Assembly (NCBI RefSeq): GCF_905475465.1
Contig: NC_062253.1
Coordinates: forward strand, 8,432,001-8,496,000
DNA from: Pieris napi
Lineage: Eukaryota; Arthropoda; Insecta; Lepidoptera; Pieridae
DNA: 64,000 bases
Direction of reading: 5' to 3'
The stretch's first letter is position 1; each line of letters opens with the position of its first letter. Below, one piece after another: positions 36,077 through 47,846 of the stretch. A model generated the notes under the pieces. That model saw nothing but the letters and a program-made list of their open reading frames with translations. It had not been told where the DNA came from and ran no database searches. A program made the translations under genes and the position numbers.

Positions 36077-36470
36077 TGAAGTGAAACTTCTTTATCGGGG
36101 TTGGAAAAAAATTTAGTGTAACATTTTTTCGTTACGCGTCACATTTTTCGGTTACGCGCCATGTTGCTTTTTGAAGTCAAACTTCTTTATCGGCGTTGGA
36201 ATGAAAGTTCTTTATCGACGTATGGGAGAAATTTTGTAGCAAATCGTCACGTTTTTATTTATTATTTATTAGTTATTATTCGACACTTAATATTTTAATG
36301 ACAATTAAATACATTAAATTCCTAACATATATTCCTTTTTCCGTCCCTCTAAGTATCGGAAATCTAAACTTTTAGATTTGTATAAATATGAACAACACTT
36401 AAAGATTAGTTTGCCACAGAAGTTTCACTTCTGACATGTGTACTTTGTACACACACACTTTTTTATTTTT
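36077..36470 (+). mobile_element. TIR element, family GAAGTGAAACTTCTTTATCG, copy 1
   Basis: TGAAGTGAAACTTCTTTATC at the left and AGAAGTTTCACTTCT (36418-36432) at the right form inverted ends. An outer GTGTACTTTGTACACACACA segment follows. The TGAAGT...CTTCTTTATCGG word recurs internally (about 36173 and 36209). The 3' part matches 45680-45866. Confidence 0.6.
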
Positions 36471-36479
36471 ATTTTACAG

Positions 36480-37270
36480 CGTACGTAAACATAGACAAAA
36501 TACGGTTTGCTTTTGATAAAATATTAGATGCGTTGTGACCTAGAAGCTTCATAGCGAACACGTGCGGACAGTGGGGCTTTGTTATAAATGGGTCAACTTC
36601 CCCTCGTAACATAGAATATATCGCTTTAAGGTCATCTAAGCAATGAGGTTACACACGGATGTACTATTCCAATGAAACGACCCAAAAAGTTATCTGTGAA
36701 TTCAAATACTGCTTTTCACTCCGGACTAGGAAACATTTGTTTAATGAGGGATTTTTCTGACAGCTAAGAAAAGTAGTTCCAAATTAGTCAATAGATGGCA
36801 TTTTCAAGTAAGGGTTTTTGTTTTTTTAATGGGACTTGCCAGTTTCTTGCAGAAACAAACTCTACATACTATCTATCTATCTATATCTATACTGGACGAG
36901 CGTTGCTTTCTTTCCAACAAGTCTTGCATTGCGTTTTCGGAGCTTGTTTTTCAGGTCTATCACAGACCAAGAACCGTAATCTTTTCTCACGGATGATAGT
37001 AAACTCATCATGAGATCGAAGTCCAATAATCAGGCAGGGGTCAATCGTAACGGCAAGCAAACGTCCAGGGTGCACGCGAAGGTCAGTCGAGTTAAGAAGC
37101 TAGAACAGTCAAAAGAAAAATCCAGGGTCGTCGTAATAATAACAAAACAGAGGAGAACAGAACATTCGCGTAACCACCAAGTTTTTATCTGTGGCAAGCA
37201 ATAAGAAAAAAAGGTAAACCCTTGCGATCAAGCGCCATCTCATCGTAGCTTTTAGAACTATCTTTTTTTT
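36480..37270. other. No confirmed gene; moderately GC-richer patch with 64- and 72-codon frames
   Basis: Frames 36795-37013 (+) and 37010-37204 (+) overlap by a few bases. The second is lysine/arginine-rich with no known domain, and a GGTAAAC donor-like word follows at 37212. There is too little to call an exon. Confidence 0.25.
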
Positions 37271-37276
37271 TAATAG

Positions 37277-37379
37277 CAGCCCTGCGATTCTGTAACTTAC
37301 TTTTCGAACTCACACAGCGACCGCCGATGCGAAAACCGCTGTGTGAGTTCGAAAAGTGAGTTACAGAATCGCAGGGCTG
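37277..37379. mobile_element. Compact palindromic MITE: 43-bp arms, 17-base loop
   Basis: The arms 37277-37319 and 37337-37379 are inverted copies differing at one position. Termini are CAGCCCTGCG and CGCAGGGCTG. The loop is ACCGCCGATGCGAAAAC. This is a short deletion derivative of the family seen at 53324 and 60450. A transcript would fold into a long, almost perfect hairpin. Confidence 0.8.
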
Positions 37380-38193
37380 TCAGAAAAATCCCTCATTGTA
37401 CAAAATAACAAATATAATACTTTTGTCTCTTGAATAATTGATTACGCTGTGATGAAAAATGATTTTTTCAAACGTAGATTAGACTAAAATAAGGTGAAAA
37501 TATTTAACAATTTCAACTTACTTTATCTACTTTTTATTAGTATATCAGATTCCGGAGGTATGCTGTACTATCTGAGTGGATCTCATGAACTGTATTCCGT
37601 ATTCCGCTTATCTGAACCATGGATATATATATATAGATGTACATATATATATATTTGGTTTGGGAAGATTGAAAGATGAATGTATGTTGCTTTCACGATT
37701 TTTTAGTAAGAAATATTTTAGTATTGTGTGCTGTGAATAAATAAACTTTCAGTTTCTTTTTAATAGAAATATTTGTGTTTCAAAATGTACTTTAGTAATT
37801 TCGTTATAACAGGCGTGAAATTACATTATAATAAATATATTAATAAATTATTCGTATTATAAAGTCATTAAAAATGTTAATATTTCAATTGGAAATAAAT
37901 GTGTAAAAACAATTTAGTAGTTCTAAGAGGCGAAAGTGCAACGCAAGGTCGTCGGAGTCATCTCTATGCACTTTAGACAATGCATTGACCCCTCGTCCTT
38001 TGACGTTCTCCGCTTGCGACACAATATCATCCTTGCAGAAATTATAATTATGTTCTAAAATGTTTGACCTAATAATGCAAATCTGGGAGTGAAAACTAGT
38101 TGGTTTTCTCGAATATATAAAACTTCATGTTTTTTTCTCATTTGAGCCATGTATATGATAGTCATTTGTTTTCTGCGCCTACTTGAATCTTAA

Positions 38194-38505
38194 GGCCTGT
38201 ATTCACTTTGTTTATTGCGAGTGCAAGTGATTAGTAATTGACATTGATTAGTGCAGGTGTGTAGTGCAAGTAGTGTCCAATTATTATTTAGTGGCTCTGT
38301 TAAGTAGTTGTCATATAGTTTGGCAGGCACGCTGCGAGTGAGGGGGAAGGGAGGGCACACGCGACGTCACTACTCGCAGTTCACTCGCAAAAAATAGATC
38401 ACGCTTCTAATCACTTTACTACGCAGACTACTAATCACCTGCACTAATCAGTCGCCATCCACACTTGTTTTCTCCTAAACACAAATGTAAATGTGATTAC
38501 AGGCC
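38194..38505. mobile_element. piggyBac-like MITE with TTAA target duplication
   Basis: TTAA at 38190-38193 and 38506-38509 flanks a 312-base element beginning GGCCTGTATTCAC and ending GTGATTACAGGCC. Subterminal words such as GATTAGTGCAGGTG and the inverse CACCTGCACTAATC form a second inverted pair. There is no transposase. TTAA duplication is the piggyBac signature. Confidence 0.75.
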
Positions 38506-38679
38506 TTAAGTTGAAGTAAAGCTTAGTATTGATACACATCATCAAAAATGTGTCACTTCATCAATAATAATTTTAAAATTTTATTATATTAGATATACAT
38601 GTGTATATACATATATATACACAAGAATTTCAGGCTAATGTGGGGCATAGCACAAAAACGATTGGGAAACACTACTTTA

Positions 38680-38806
38680 GACCCTCAGTCGACTTTGTGT
38701 GTCAGGCACAGAAGGTATAGCACCTACTTGCCTTTTAGGAATAATCACGAAACAAATACAGGAATCTAAGGCCAAGACATTATAGATGTAGCGCCACTGG
38801 CTTTAT
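38680..38806 (+). mobile_element. SINE-1 fragment, 3' half
   Basis: It starts within the AGTCGACTTTGTGTGTCAGGC segment and ends GATGTAGCGCCACTGGCTTT. Confidence 0.6.
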
Positions 38807-39009
38807 TCTTGAATAAATATAAAAGGAAAACTGAAGTTTACCCGTAATTAACTAGATGGCGTTGTAGGTCTTTTAAGACGTGCTTTATATAAATTGAGTG
38901 ATACAAGTGATGGTACGGGTATTCCGAGTTTTAGTACAATAATAATAACGTGGTATTATTAAGAGGTATAGAAAAGTGGAACAAATAGATCATATATTGG
39001 TACCCAAGA

Positions 39010-39268
39010 TTCAAGAAATAAGAAAAGAAAACGAGGTAGACAGTTTCGAAGGTGGGAAGACGAAATAAAATCCGTAACTGGGAAAATTTGGACCAGGAAA
39101 GCTCAGAACAGAGCAGAGTGGGGAGAAATGGAGGAGGCCTTTGCCAAAGTTGGGCAAACAGATGGGTTGTCGGTGTCACCGACTCACTAGTGTTATTAGT
39201 TTAAGTTTAAAATTATGTAAAATCTTCTATCTGAATAAAGGCTTTTATTATTATTATTATTTATTACT
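39010..39268 (+). pseudogene. LINE ORF C-terminus and 3' UTR, 5'-truncated
   Basis: The plus-strand reading ending at the TAG 39188-39190 gives GRQFRRWEDEIKSVTGKIWT then KAQNRAEW. This is the RWxDDI...W...AqdRxxW terminus of endonuclease-reverse transcriptases. A 3' UTR and a TTA-repeat tail (39244-39264) follow. The minus-strand 82-codon frame is its shadow. Confidence 0.7.
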
Positions 39269-39286
39269 ATTGTATATCTATATATA

Positions 39287-39540
39287 GAGCAGTGTTGGCA
39301 TAGTGGCCTTAGCATGCGACTCTCATACCTGAGGTCATAGGTTCGAGCCCCGGCTGTGCACCAATGGACTTTCTTTCTATGTGCGCATTTAACATTTTCT
39401 CGAAGGGTGAAGGAAAACATCGTGAGGAAACCGACATGTCTTAGAACCAAAAAGTCGACGGCGTGTGTCAGGCACATGAAACAGATTCAGAAATCTGAGG
39501 CCAAGACCTAAAGAGGTTGTAGCGAAACTGATTTATTTAT
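39287..39540 (+). mobile_element. SINE-1, near full length with small internal deletion
   Basis: Head GAGCAGTGTTGGCATAGTGG, B box GGTTCGAGCCC and end GTTGTAGCGAAACTGATTTA are present. The GATCACCTACTTGCC segment is missing. It follows directly after a LINE tail (39010-39268). Confidence 0.75.
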
Positions 39541-39544
39541 CTAT

Positions 39545-42210
39545 TATTATATATCTCTATTACAAGCTTTTAAAACACTAATTGAACTTGAACGTTTAAG
39601 TTCGATTCCCGGTGGAAAACTGATTAGATAGTGTGTATCAGAATAAATAGATGTGTTACCGGCCTTAGCAAACACGTGTTGTGCAACTATTGTTCATCAT
39701 CCACAAAAGGCCATGTTCGCAAAAACACGATAATACAAGAATGCTTTTACTTTCTTTGATATTTTTTGCGATATCATGGATTGGTGAAACGTTGCGGTTT
39801 AATTTTAACCGACTGTTGAAATGGGGGTAATGATTTTGTGCTGTTATATGTATGTACTCGTAGTATTTTTTTTTGTTATGAGCTATTAGAATTGCTAGTG
39901 ATAGGTGATAATTAAATTGTATATTGAATAAATTTTAGTAGATAAACAGATTTTCAATGTTCAGAAATTCTAAATAAAAACAAAGTACACAGCATTATTA
40001 TTTGTATATATTTTGATATTTATAAATGAACGTATAACGCATTAATAATAAGCAACATTTCACAGTTATTATCTGATTCTTATGAAATTTGGTACAAAAG
40101 CAAAGGATTAAGAATTGATGTTATTGGAAAGATATTCGACAATTTGTTATAGTTTAAGGTCAAAACTAAAAACCCAAATTATGTATGTGTATTACTTGTC
40201 TGGGTTTTTAAAGTCAAAAACAAATACATAATTCAGAACGCAATTAAAATCTTAATAATATATTTCTTGAACCGCAACAATGTACCAATCTTAAATGAAA
40301 GTATCAACATCGTTACCTGCACAAGTCTTGTGTGCATTCCCACACTGTTGTGTTTTGTCTCTTTCTATTGCATACTTATGACTTTCCCTCTCACTTTATC
40401 CGATCCCATTTTGACGTCACTATTCACTCTCACTATCGATGATAGTATAGAGAAAATTAAGTCATGCACACACAAAATATAAAGCAAAAGGTGTCTTAGC
40501 TCGCGATATTTAACGGTTGGGCGTTCGAAGGGTTCGGTTGTTCCAGAACCATTCAAATTATGATTTATAGATTCATAATAACCCAATTTCGAAGAAAATT
40601 ATAATAACGAGTCGTAATTCGTTAATAATAATCACAATTTAATATTTCTGGTGTGATAGTCAGTATTAATACTTCATTACGTTGGCATAGCCTATTATTT
40701 AGTAATTTACTTTATGTACCTTCAATAAAAAAGTCACAAAACATCTTACTAAATGACAGATAAAATACCTTTAAATTAATTAATTTAATTATCAGTCGCA
40801 TCTCCTCTTCAGTATACTATCTCTGACGTAAGAGCTACGCATACTTTCTTCAGAGCGAGACAAAGTATCGAACATTTCATGCATCAGAGAGGGACAGCTA
40901 TACAAAACAAATGTTCGTTTTTTTGCCGAAATTTTCATTGTTCACGTGTGCATTGACTCCGATCGGTGAAAGATGTTTACGTCATTATGAAATCTTATTT
41001 ACTTTCCAGCGTCATTAATAAATTTTCTTTTAGTCACGCGAAAATGTTACCGTTAATTAAATAGAAAACGGGAATTTTAGACCTATTCATTTACAATTAC
41101 GACTTCAAAACGATCTAGCGAAGTGTGGAATTGACTCCCTAGAAGATACGCTCTCCAATTGTTAAAAAGAACAAAGCAGCCACTGATATGGGTGCCCATG
41201 GGCTGCCGTGATTGCCCTTCATGGGCATCCCGTAGACTCGTTGGTAACATATAAAAAACGAAGGTTTTTAATTTGACGTAGTTTTTAAAAATAAACTTCA
41301 ATATAAATGATAAATAATACTTTTTAGTGTATTTTGTAACAATAAACGATGGTAAATCGCAATTGCATCTAGAATTACAAAAAAAGTTTCGTAAGCGTTA
41401 CAACAACCATGCTCACTAGATAGATATAAAAGATGATGATAGATAGTGATTTAATTAAGCTTATTTCAAAATTCAATCAAAAGTATTAAATGACAATATT
41501 TTTTATTTATATTGTTTTGGGTTATACTTTATTTTCTATCTATCCATGCATCTATCCATCTATACATCCATCCATCTATCTATCTTTCTACCCATCCATC
41601 CATCTATCTATCTATGTTGCCAAAACAATTAAATTTATTAAACGATAATTAATTTATTTTTGTAGAATTTATTAACATAAGATAGGCTATGAAAATTATA
41701 TTATTAGGCATCCTTTGGTACTTGAAGTCGGTTTAAAATAGCGCCAAACTTGTATTCCAGAAGTTTAATATACATAAAAAGAATTTAAAATGACGCCTTA
41801 GAAACCAAAAAAAAGCTCTTTGTTATAGCGATGCAGAGAAAAAAGTTCGCGCAAATCCACGATTAATCCTAAAATTAAATTCTTAAAATTTCTATACAGC
41901 GAACACAATATCAACGCAACCTGCAATTTATAATTTTTTTGAACCATTGTATTCAAAGGACGTGTGCCCACACAACTTTGGTCTATTTTAAATGTTTACG
42001 CACTGTGCTTTCAAGATTTAGAAAACTAGAAATTTTATGTGGATGGCGCTTTTACTATGTTATATATTTCATGATTTATACTTTTATATGATATATCATA
42101 TCAATATTATTCGTAACTAATTCTCTGAAATTAATTTATTTTATCATATTGGTAAGTATACTTTCTTCAACATTTAAAAAAAAGGTTCTAAATTTAAATT
42201 TCCTATCAGT
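39545..42210. other. No gene seen
   Basis: The longest stretch without identified elements apart from the 41.5-kb microsatellite. The antiparallel frames at 40267-40586 overlap each other and look incidental. Confidence 0.45.
41528..41618. repeat. ATCT/ATCC microsatellite
   Basis: About 90 bases of imperfect TCTA and TCCA tetranucleotides. Confidence 0.85.
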
Positions 42211-42214
42211 ATCA

Positions 42215-42312
42215 AGGGCGCAGGCGATAAGAACTGGCAAGAAACTCTCCGCCAATCTTTCTAATCGCCAAGTTTTGTAAGGAGATTGTAAAAAAAATGC
42301 AGCCATTATGCT
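42215..42312 (-). mobile_element. Non-LTR 3' tail fragment, same family
   Basis: AAGAACTGGCAAGAAACTCT and CTAATCGCCAAGTTTTGTAA are the inverse of family landmarks. Confidence 0.5.
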
Positions 42313-43057
42313 TCAATTCTTAAAACGCACTTGCCAGTCTTCTGGCAATGTTAATTTCCATGGTATTATTACCCAGTTACAAAAAAATCCCTGGTAATTC
42401 TTAATACATTATATGTAGGCCCATTATCCTAATCTTCAGGCAGATATATTTTTTGCTTCTACTTCAGACAGACACACTTATATATCTGTTTTTATCATTA
42501 AAGGCAATCATATTCAGCCTCACGCTTTTTCTTTCTTTCAAGTGAAACCGATGTGGTAAAAGAAAAATTCAATTACGCAGATTCGGGGCGCAAACCCACA
42601 CCCTGATGGTTGCCAAGATTAGCCACAAATAAATATCTCTACATATCCACCGCCTCGCAGTATCTATCAGCTGTCTAGCTTAAATTTAGTTTCAAAGCTT
42701 TTTTAATAATAGCACAGTGAGTACACTCATTCAACGTAAGGGAGAAATCATGTCTTTCACAAACTTTCCCCAAACATAATAGAGCCAGGTAGACGGGCAC
42801 AAAAAATAGTCCTTCGATCCGTTTGATAGTGACATTTTATACACATGAGGTCACGGTATTCCAAGTTAGTGAATTATAAAACCTTGCTGCGGTATATTAG
42901 AAGGTAAATAGAATTATTAACGCATAATTTCAACATGGTAAACCAAATTAAAAGAATATTTTTTTATTAATCTACAAATGTATAATTTGTTTTTACAATT
43001 TTCAAACACAAAGTAATAATAAAAATTAAAAAAATACTTTTTTTTTATTCAAAGTCA

Positions 43058-43202
43058 AAAATCATTTATTCACACTTATGAACGTCAAAAAAGAAATATA
43101 CATTAAATGGTTCTAATTTTACATTTACTGCCAGTTCTCAAATCAAGGGTGTAGAACGGAAGAGAAGAACTGGCAATAAACTCTCCGCCTCTCTTTTTTA
43201 GA
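43058..43202 (-). mobile_element. Non-LTR 3' tail, same family
   Basis: It starts AAAGTCAAAAATCATTTATT (tail) and continues through GAGAAGAACTGGCAATAAAC to 43202, truncated beyond. Confidence 0.6.
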
Positions 43203-43499
43203 TAAAAATCATAGATAATATAATAAATGTAATAATATCATAGAGCATATACTACTTTTTTATAAAAGGCAATGAATATCTATAAACAAGTCCACAAGCT
43301 ATGTACCATAAAACTTTGCATTTAAAAGTCTATTTACCGCGAAAAGCTTTAGCCTATTGAACATCCTCCCGAACAAATGCGAATCCCGCATATTACTGTT
43401 ACTTACAAATAATTTCACTGTTTTTAATTTTCAATAAATTTAACGGCTCAAATATTCTTATCCTTAGAGTCTTTCCTCCATCTTCGAATTTGTTCCCTT

Positions 43500-43745
43500 T
43501 GGAGTAGACTCTTGGGCCGTGAGGTTCAAGTGCACAGGCGCTTATTAAAGATTTAAGTTGGCGCCTAGTAGATAGTACCGGTGACCCCAGAGCTGGCACT
43601 TTCCTGGCTCAACAAGCATCGCAATACAGCGAGGAAATGCTGTCAGCGTTAAACGTACGCTGCCGCCACAGGGACCAAACTTTTTAAATTTGTTTCTATT
43701 AATTTTTAATTATTTTTATTATTACCATAAATACTGTATATATGT
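43500..43745 (+). mobile_element. TTGGTC-family MITE, right half
   Basis: It runs from GAGTAGACTCTTGGGCCGTG through GGTGACCCCAGAGCTGGCAC to the CCACAGGGACCAAACTTTTT end and an AATACTGTATAT outer arm. Only one arm is present. It shares GTGACCCCAGAGCTGG-type sequence with the inverse of 18085-18125. Confidence 0.6.
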
Positions 43746-44053
43746 CAATGTTAAAATTATTAATAATAATTATTGATATGACATCGCTGAGTTTGCACCC
43801 TCTTTGCAAGTGAAGGAATAAAAATAAAATATACGCTGTTTATAGGTTCAGTCGTAATTGACGCGGCTACAAAGCAAAAAAGCAAGAATGCTAGTTCACA
43901 AAAGGCCGACCTTATTCCCTTTAGAAAGTTCAATAGCACACGTGTGCTACCTGGGAGATTACGTAACTAACCCCACATTTCTTAGTTTTATTTGCAATAA
44001 ACTAAGTTCTATAAGGGTAAAAATTAGGACGAATTATATGTTCCAAAACAAAC

Positions 44054-44303
44054 TCATTGGTCTAGTGGTAAGTACCCCTGACTGCGAATCCATGGGTCCA
44101 GGGTTCGATCCCCAGCTGAGAGGAACATTGATGTGATGAGCATTTGGTGTTGTGCTTAGGTCTTGAGTGTTTAAATATGTATTTATATGTCTATTTATCT
44201 ATAATATGTATGTATATCCGTTGCCTAGTACCCATAACACAAGCTTCACCAGCTTAGCATGGGACTAGGTCAATTGGTGTGAATTGTCTTTAAAAAAAAA
44301 AAC
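44054..44303 (+). mobile_element. SINE-2 (tRNA-derived), full length
   Basis: TTGGTCTAGTGGTAAGTACC (A box) and GGGTTCGATCCCCAGC (B box) are followed by the same body as the 14818 copy and an A-rich tail at 44291-44302. The last third of the 92-codon frame 43858-44136 is this SINE. Confidence 0.75.
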
Positions 44304-44398
44304 CATATGTACAATCGCTGATAACTTTTGTTAACTTATCGTTAAAAACAGATTCTACCATAACTACAAATCTGTTTCATGTAGAAACTTGTAATTTT

Positions 44399-44632
44399 TG
44401 AAGTTATACTTTTGGCGCGTTAGGAAAAAGGATGAGAGTAAATTTTTACGATGCGCGCGCGCACCGTCGCAAAAAAACCGACACCCTGAAGTTAGCTATA
44501 TGCAACATTTTAGTTTTTTCTATTGTGTCGTTTTTTCTACAAACGTAGAATTTTTTTTTGGAAAGATTTATATCTTGTTACGTCAAAGAAGTATAACTTC
44601 TCACGTGTGTACATAAGTACCTACACACACGT
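44399..44632 (+). mobile_element. TIR element, family GAAGTTATACTT, copy 2
   Basis: Left arm TGAAGTTATACTTTTGGCG and right arm CGTCAAAGAAGTATAACTTCT are followed by an outer GTGTGTACATAAGTACCTAC segment. The core ACGATGCGCGCGCGCACCGT is alternating GC, uncommon in this DNA. The short frame at 44398-44616 lies entirely inside it and is not a gene. Confidence 0.6.
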
Positions 44633-44639
44633 TTTTTTA

Positions 44640-45345
44640 CGAAAATTCTTCAATAATTAATAATTTATTTAAAAATATCTTTATTACAAAAAAACCTTAC
44701 TGGTCAGACTTAAGAAAGTAATCAATAGATACCTTGTTGGAAAACCTCATTTTTCTAACGTGATTTTTTTGAGGTGTATGTGTGGTCACGTGGGTGCTAA
44801 TAAAATTCTGAAACGATGTTTATAGTATAGTGATAACATTCCATATATGTATTTATTTTTGTAATATGGATTAGTCAGCACGTTACTACCGAATCAACAC
44901 GTATAATACTACGGGTCATAGCTTAGTATAGCATAGTATAGAAGTAATCTATTAGGCAACAAAACCTTCACACTAAAACTAAAAATATATAACTATAGAT
45001 CAAACAAGAAATCAAACATATCTTACATAAACCTCGTTATCATCGACCATGGGTGTGACCTTCACACATTCTCACATATTTGATAAATAAACAAACAGTA
45101 TACAAACGTAAAGAATAATACGAAATTGAAGAAATTCATGTTTTAAAACACATAAAAGCTAAAATATTACTTTAAGTGGGAGAGATAATCCTACAATTTG
45201 TTTGATTTTTTATCCAAATCACTTCGAAATCATTTTTTTTATATTATAGGCATATAAGCCTACGGGGTAGCCATAATAGACAGCAATAGCAACCCCTGGA
45301 CCCATCGTAGTTGATGCGTTACCTACCTTTAAGGGAGGAGAATGC
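44640..45345. other. No gene seen
   Basis: AT-rich with no frame of note. Confidence 0.45.
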
Positions 45346-45351
45346 ACTTTT

Positions 45352-45866
45352 TGAAATGAAACTTCTTTATGAGGGTAAAATTTTTACGAATGAAACGTAA
45401 TAATAATAATATCAGCGTCACGAAGATGTGCAGCGTTTTTGTCGAAGAAAAGGGAAAGAGAAGACCGATTGAGAGAGAGTGAGAAGGGCGAATTATCTCA
45501 TAGAAAATCTATGTTTAAAATAAAAATTTCGTAAAGAGAATTTATGAAATACTAGTATTTTATATTTGATGCAAAATAATTTATTGAAATCTCAAATGAC
45601 GAATTGTGAATTAAAATGACACCTGTTTTTATTCGAAGAATTAAATTTTAAAAATTAGATTTATAACTTGTATTAATTTTCGACACTTTAAATATTTTAA
45701 TGACAATTAAATTCATTAAATTCCTAACATATCTTCCTTTTTACCTCTAAGTCTCAGAAATCTAAAGTTTTAGATTTGTATAAATATGAACAAGACTTAA
45801 AAATTTGTTTGCCAAAGAAGTGTCACTTCTGACATATGTACTTTGTATGCACGCACTTTTTTTAAT
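45352..45866 (+). mobile_element. TIR element, family GAAGTGAAACTTCTTTATCG, copy 2
   Basis: TGAAATGAAACTTCTTTATG and AAGAAGTGTCACTTCT (45815-45830) are inverted ends. The interior ATTTTAATGACAATTAAATT region is shared with 36290-36320. It is about 120 bases longer than copy 1. Confidence 0.6.
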
Positions 45867-46439
45867 ACTTCTAAGTCGTATATCCATAGGAAGACCTCAA
45901 CACCAATTCCAAGACTGAGAGAGAGATTAGTTCGTAAAGGATTGGCTATAATCATTGAAAGGCAGGTTTCTCTGTGGCTTTATACATCTTCATAAGAAAG
46001 GCGACCCATCTTTTGTTTCTAACCTACCTTTCAATAATACCTTCGTATTATTGATTATTTAATAAAATTAAGTTTTGGATGTAAAAGTAGGCCTATCTTA
46101 AAATGTAAAAGGATGTACGGTTCACACGATCCTCGTAATCTTTATAATCAACGTTGCTTTGACCCAAATCCCTGCAACTAGTACTTTTATTGTGAATGTT
46201 GCACGCACACAAACAGAGTTGTGTATTTACAGCGCGAACACTTTGTATTCACACAAAGGCGTACTGAACATTGAACGCTTGAACTCTGAAAACGAATGTG
46301 ATTAATATTCTTACATTATTTAAATGCAATTATTACTTCTATATTATGTATTTAAAAAAAACATAAAAATACATTTATCATAATTTTTTCGATTTAGAAA
46401 GTTAATAAACTTCACAGCCAACGCCAGGTTCCTAAAACT

Positions 46440-46512
46440 TTTTAATATAATAGGGAGGCAAACGAGCCTAAGACATCCATTTTTAGTGGGTGCGTTGCCG
46501 GCCTTTGATGGA
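46440..46512 (-). repeat. GGCCGGCAACGCAC-family repeat fragment
   Basis: GGTGCGTTGCCGGCCTTTGA remains with a degraded GAGGCAAACGAGCC end. Confidence 0.5.
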
Positions 46513-46798
46513 GGAGTACACTAACTTTAAATAGTTGGAGGTTGGAGGTCGTATCTCTGAGGAAAATCTCCCACTGGGAGTCAATACTTTATAATAAAGA
46601 GATCTAAATTATTAACTATCATTTTCAGTATAGTATTTTTATTTATAGCACTTATTTTAGCAGTTAAGTATCCGTTGAAAATCTTAAAACTGATCACTAA
46701 TCGGAATCTAAAAAATATCATATTATGCTTCCTTAAATTTATTGTTTATTTTCGGACATTAAATTCTAAGTTCGTCGTTCTTAAAATATTATTACACA

Positions 46799-47024
46799 TC
46801 TACTATATAAAAATAAGTCGGGTTTTCCTTCCTGACGCTATAACTCCAGAACGCTCGAACCGATTTCCACGGTTTTGCATTCGTTGGAAAGGTCTCGGGC
46901 TCTGTGAGGTTTATAGCAAAGAAAATTCATTCTACTCATTCAACAGAAAAGCGGGATCACCAAACGAAATGTTACCTAAAACGAAGCCATCTGGTGGCGA
47001 AACGGAGTTCGCCGAGTTTGCTAG
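46799..47024 (+). mobile_element. Non-autonomous Helitron, family B
   Basis: It begins TCTACTATATAAAAATAAGT after a host A and ends GTTCGCCGAGTTTGCTAG before a host T. The internal sequence is unrelated to family A. Short open frames crossing it (46675-47034) are incidental. Confidence 0.7.
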
Positions 47025-47314
47025 TATATCATAAAATCATCACCGATACGGCTATAATATTTCTATCACCTAAAAATTGGTTAGCAACAATCTTTTAGGG
47101 CACACATGGAAGCCAGTGAATGCCTGCATTGATAAACGCACACATGAATCTACTAGTGTGTGTAATAGTACAGTATTGTGCTGTGGCATTAGAGCGAAAA
47201 GAGATGGTTTAGGTCTTAATGAAATATCATTTAGAACTAGGACAAGACTTTATGCAAAATATTTATCCTAGTTACTAATGCATGTCTTGGATTCTGAAGT
47301 TCGGGCTCTAAGCG

Positions 47315-47380
47315 TAAGCATGTGTGTCCATGGGCGGCGGAATCACTTTACACTAGGTGAGCCTCCAGCCTCTTTGTAAT
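47315..47380 (+). repeat. GGCCGGCAACGCAC-family repeat, 3' fragment
   Basis: GTGTCCATGGGCGGCGGAAT and GGTGAGCCTCCAGCCTC match the family's 3' half. Confidence 0.5.
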
Positions 47381-47730
47381 TTCACAGCACAAACTTTATT
47401 TTTTCAAACGCTCTCAATTCTTTTAAATATTTTTTTTACGTTTACTTTTTAAAGTTCTTGTAGGAATTAAATTGTTCTGCTGTTTTAGACGACATTGTAT
47501 ATTTAAAAAAGGTGTTTCTTATTATTAATCTATTCATTATCACATGGCACATTTTATATAGATTAAACAAAATTTACATTCACAAAGGTACCATAAACTA
47601 AAGAAGCCTTAGCACAGTCTGACGTAAATTTGCAATAGATTATGTTTCTGAATACAACAAGAGTTAGGCTTGACCAAGTTACAATATCAGACTTATGAAA
47701 ATTACTCCCATATGACAAACATCATCGTCA

Positions 47731-47846
47731 TGTCTTAGATCCAAAAATCGACAGTAGAGGTAGGGTGCCATGTACGTCTATGTCAAAAATTATGAGATCT
47801 AATAAGGTAGCCAAGACCAATTTAAGGTTATAGCGCCGTAGCATAG
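47731..47846 (+). mobile_element. SINE-1 fragment, degraded 3' half
   Basis: TCTTAGATCCAAAAATCGAC and GGTTATAGCGCCGTAGC are recognisable; the rest is diverged. Confidence 0.4.

Noticed and set aside
46675..47034. 119-codon plus-strand frame
   Set aside because: It runs into a family B Helitron; the second half is Helitron sequence.
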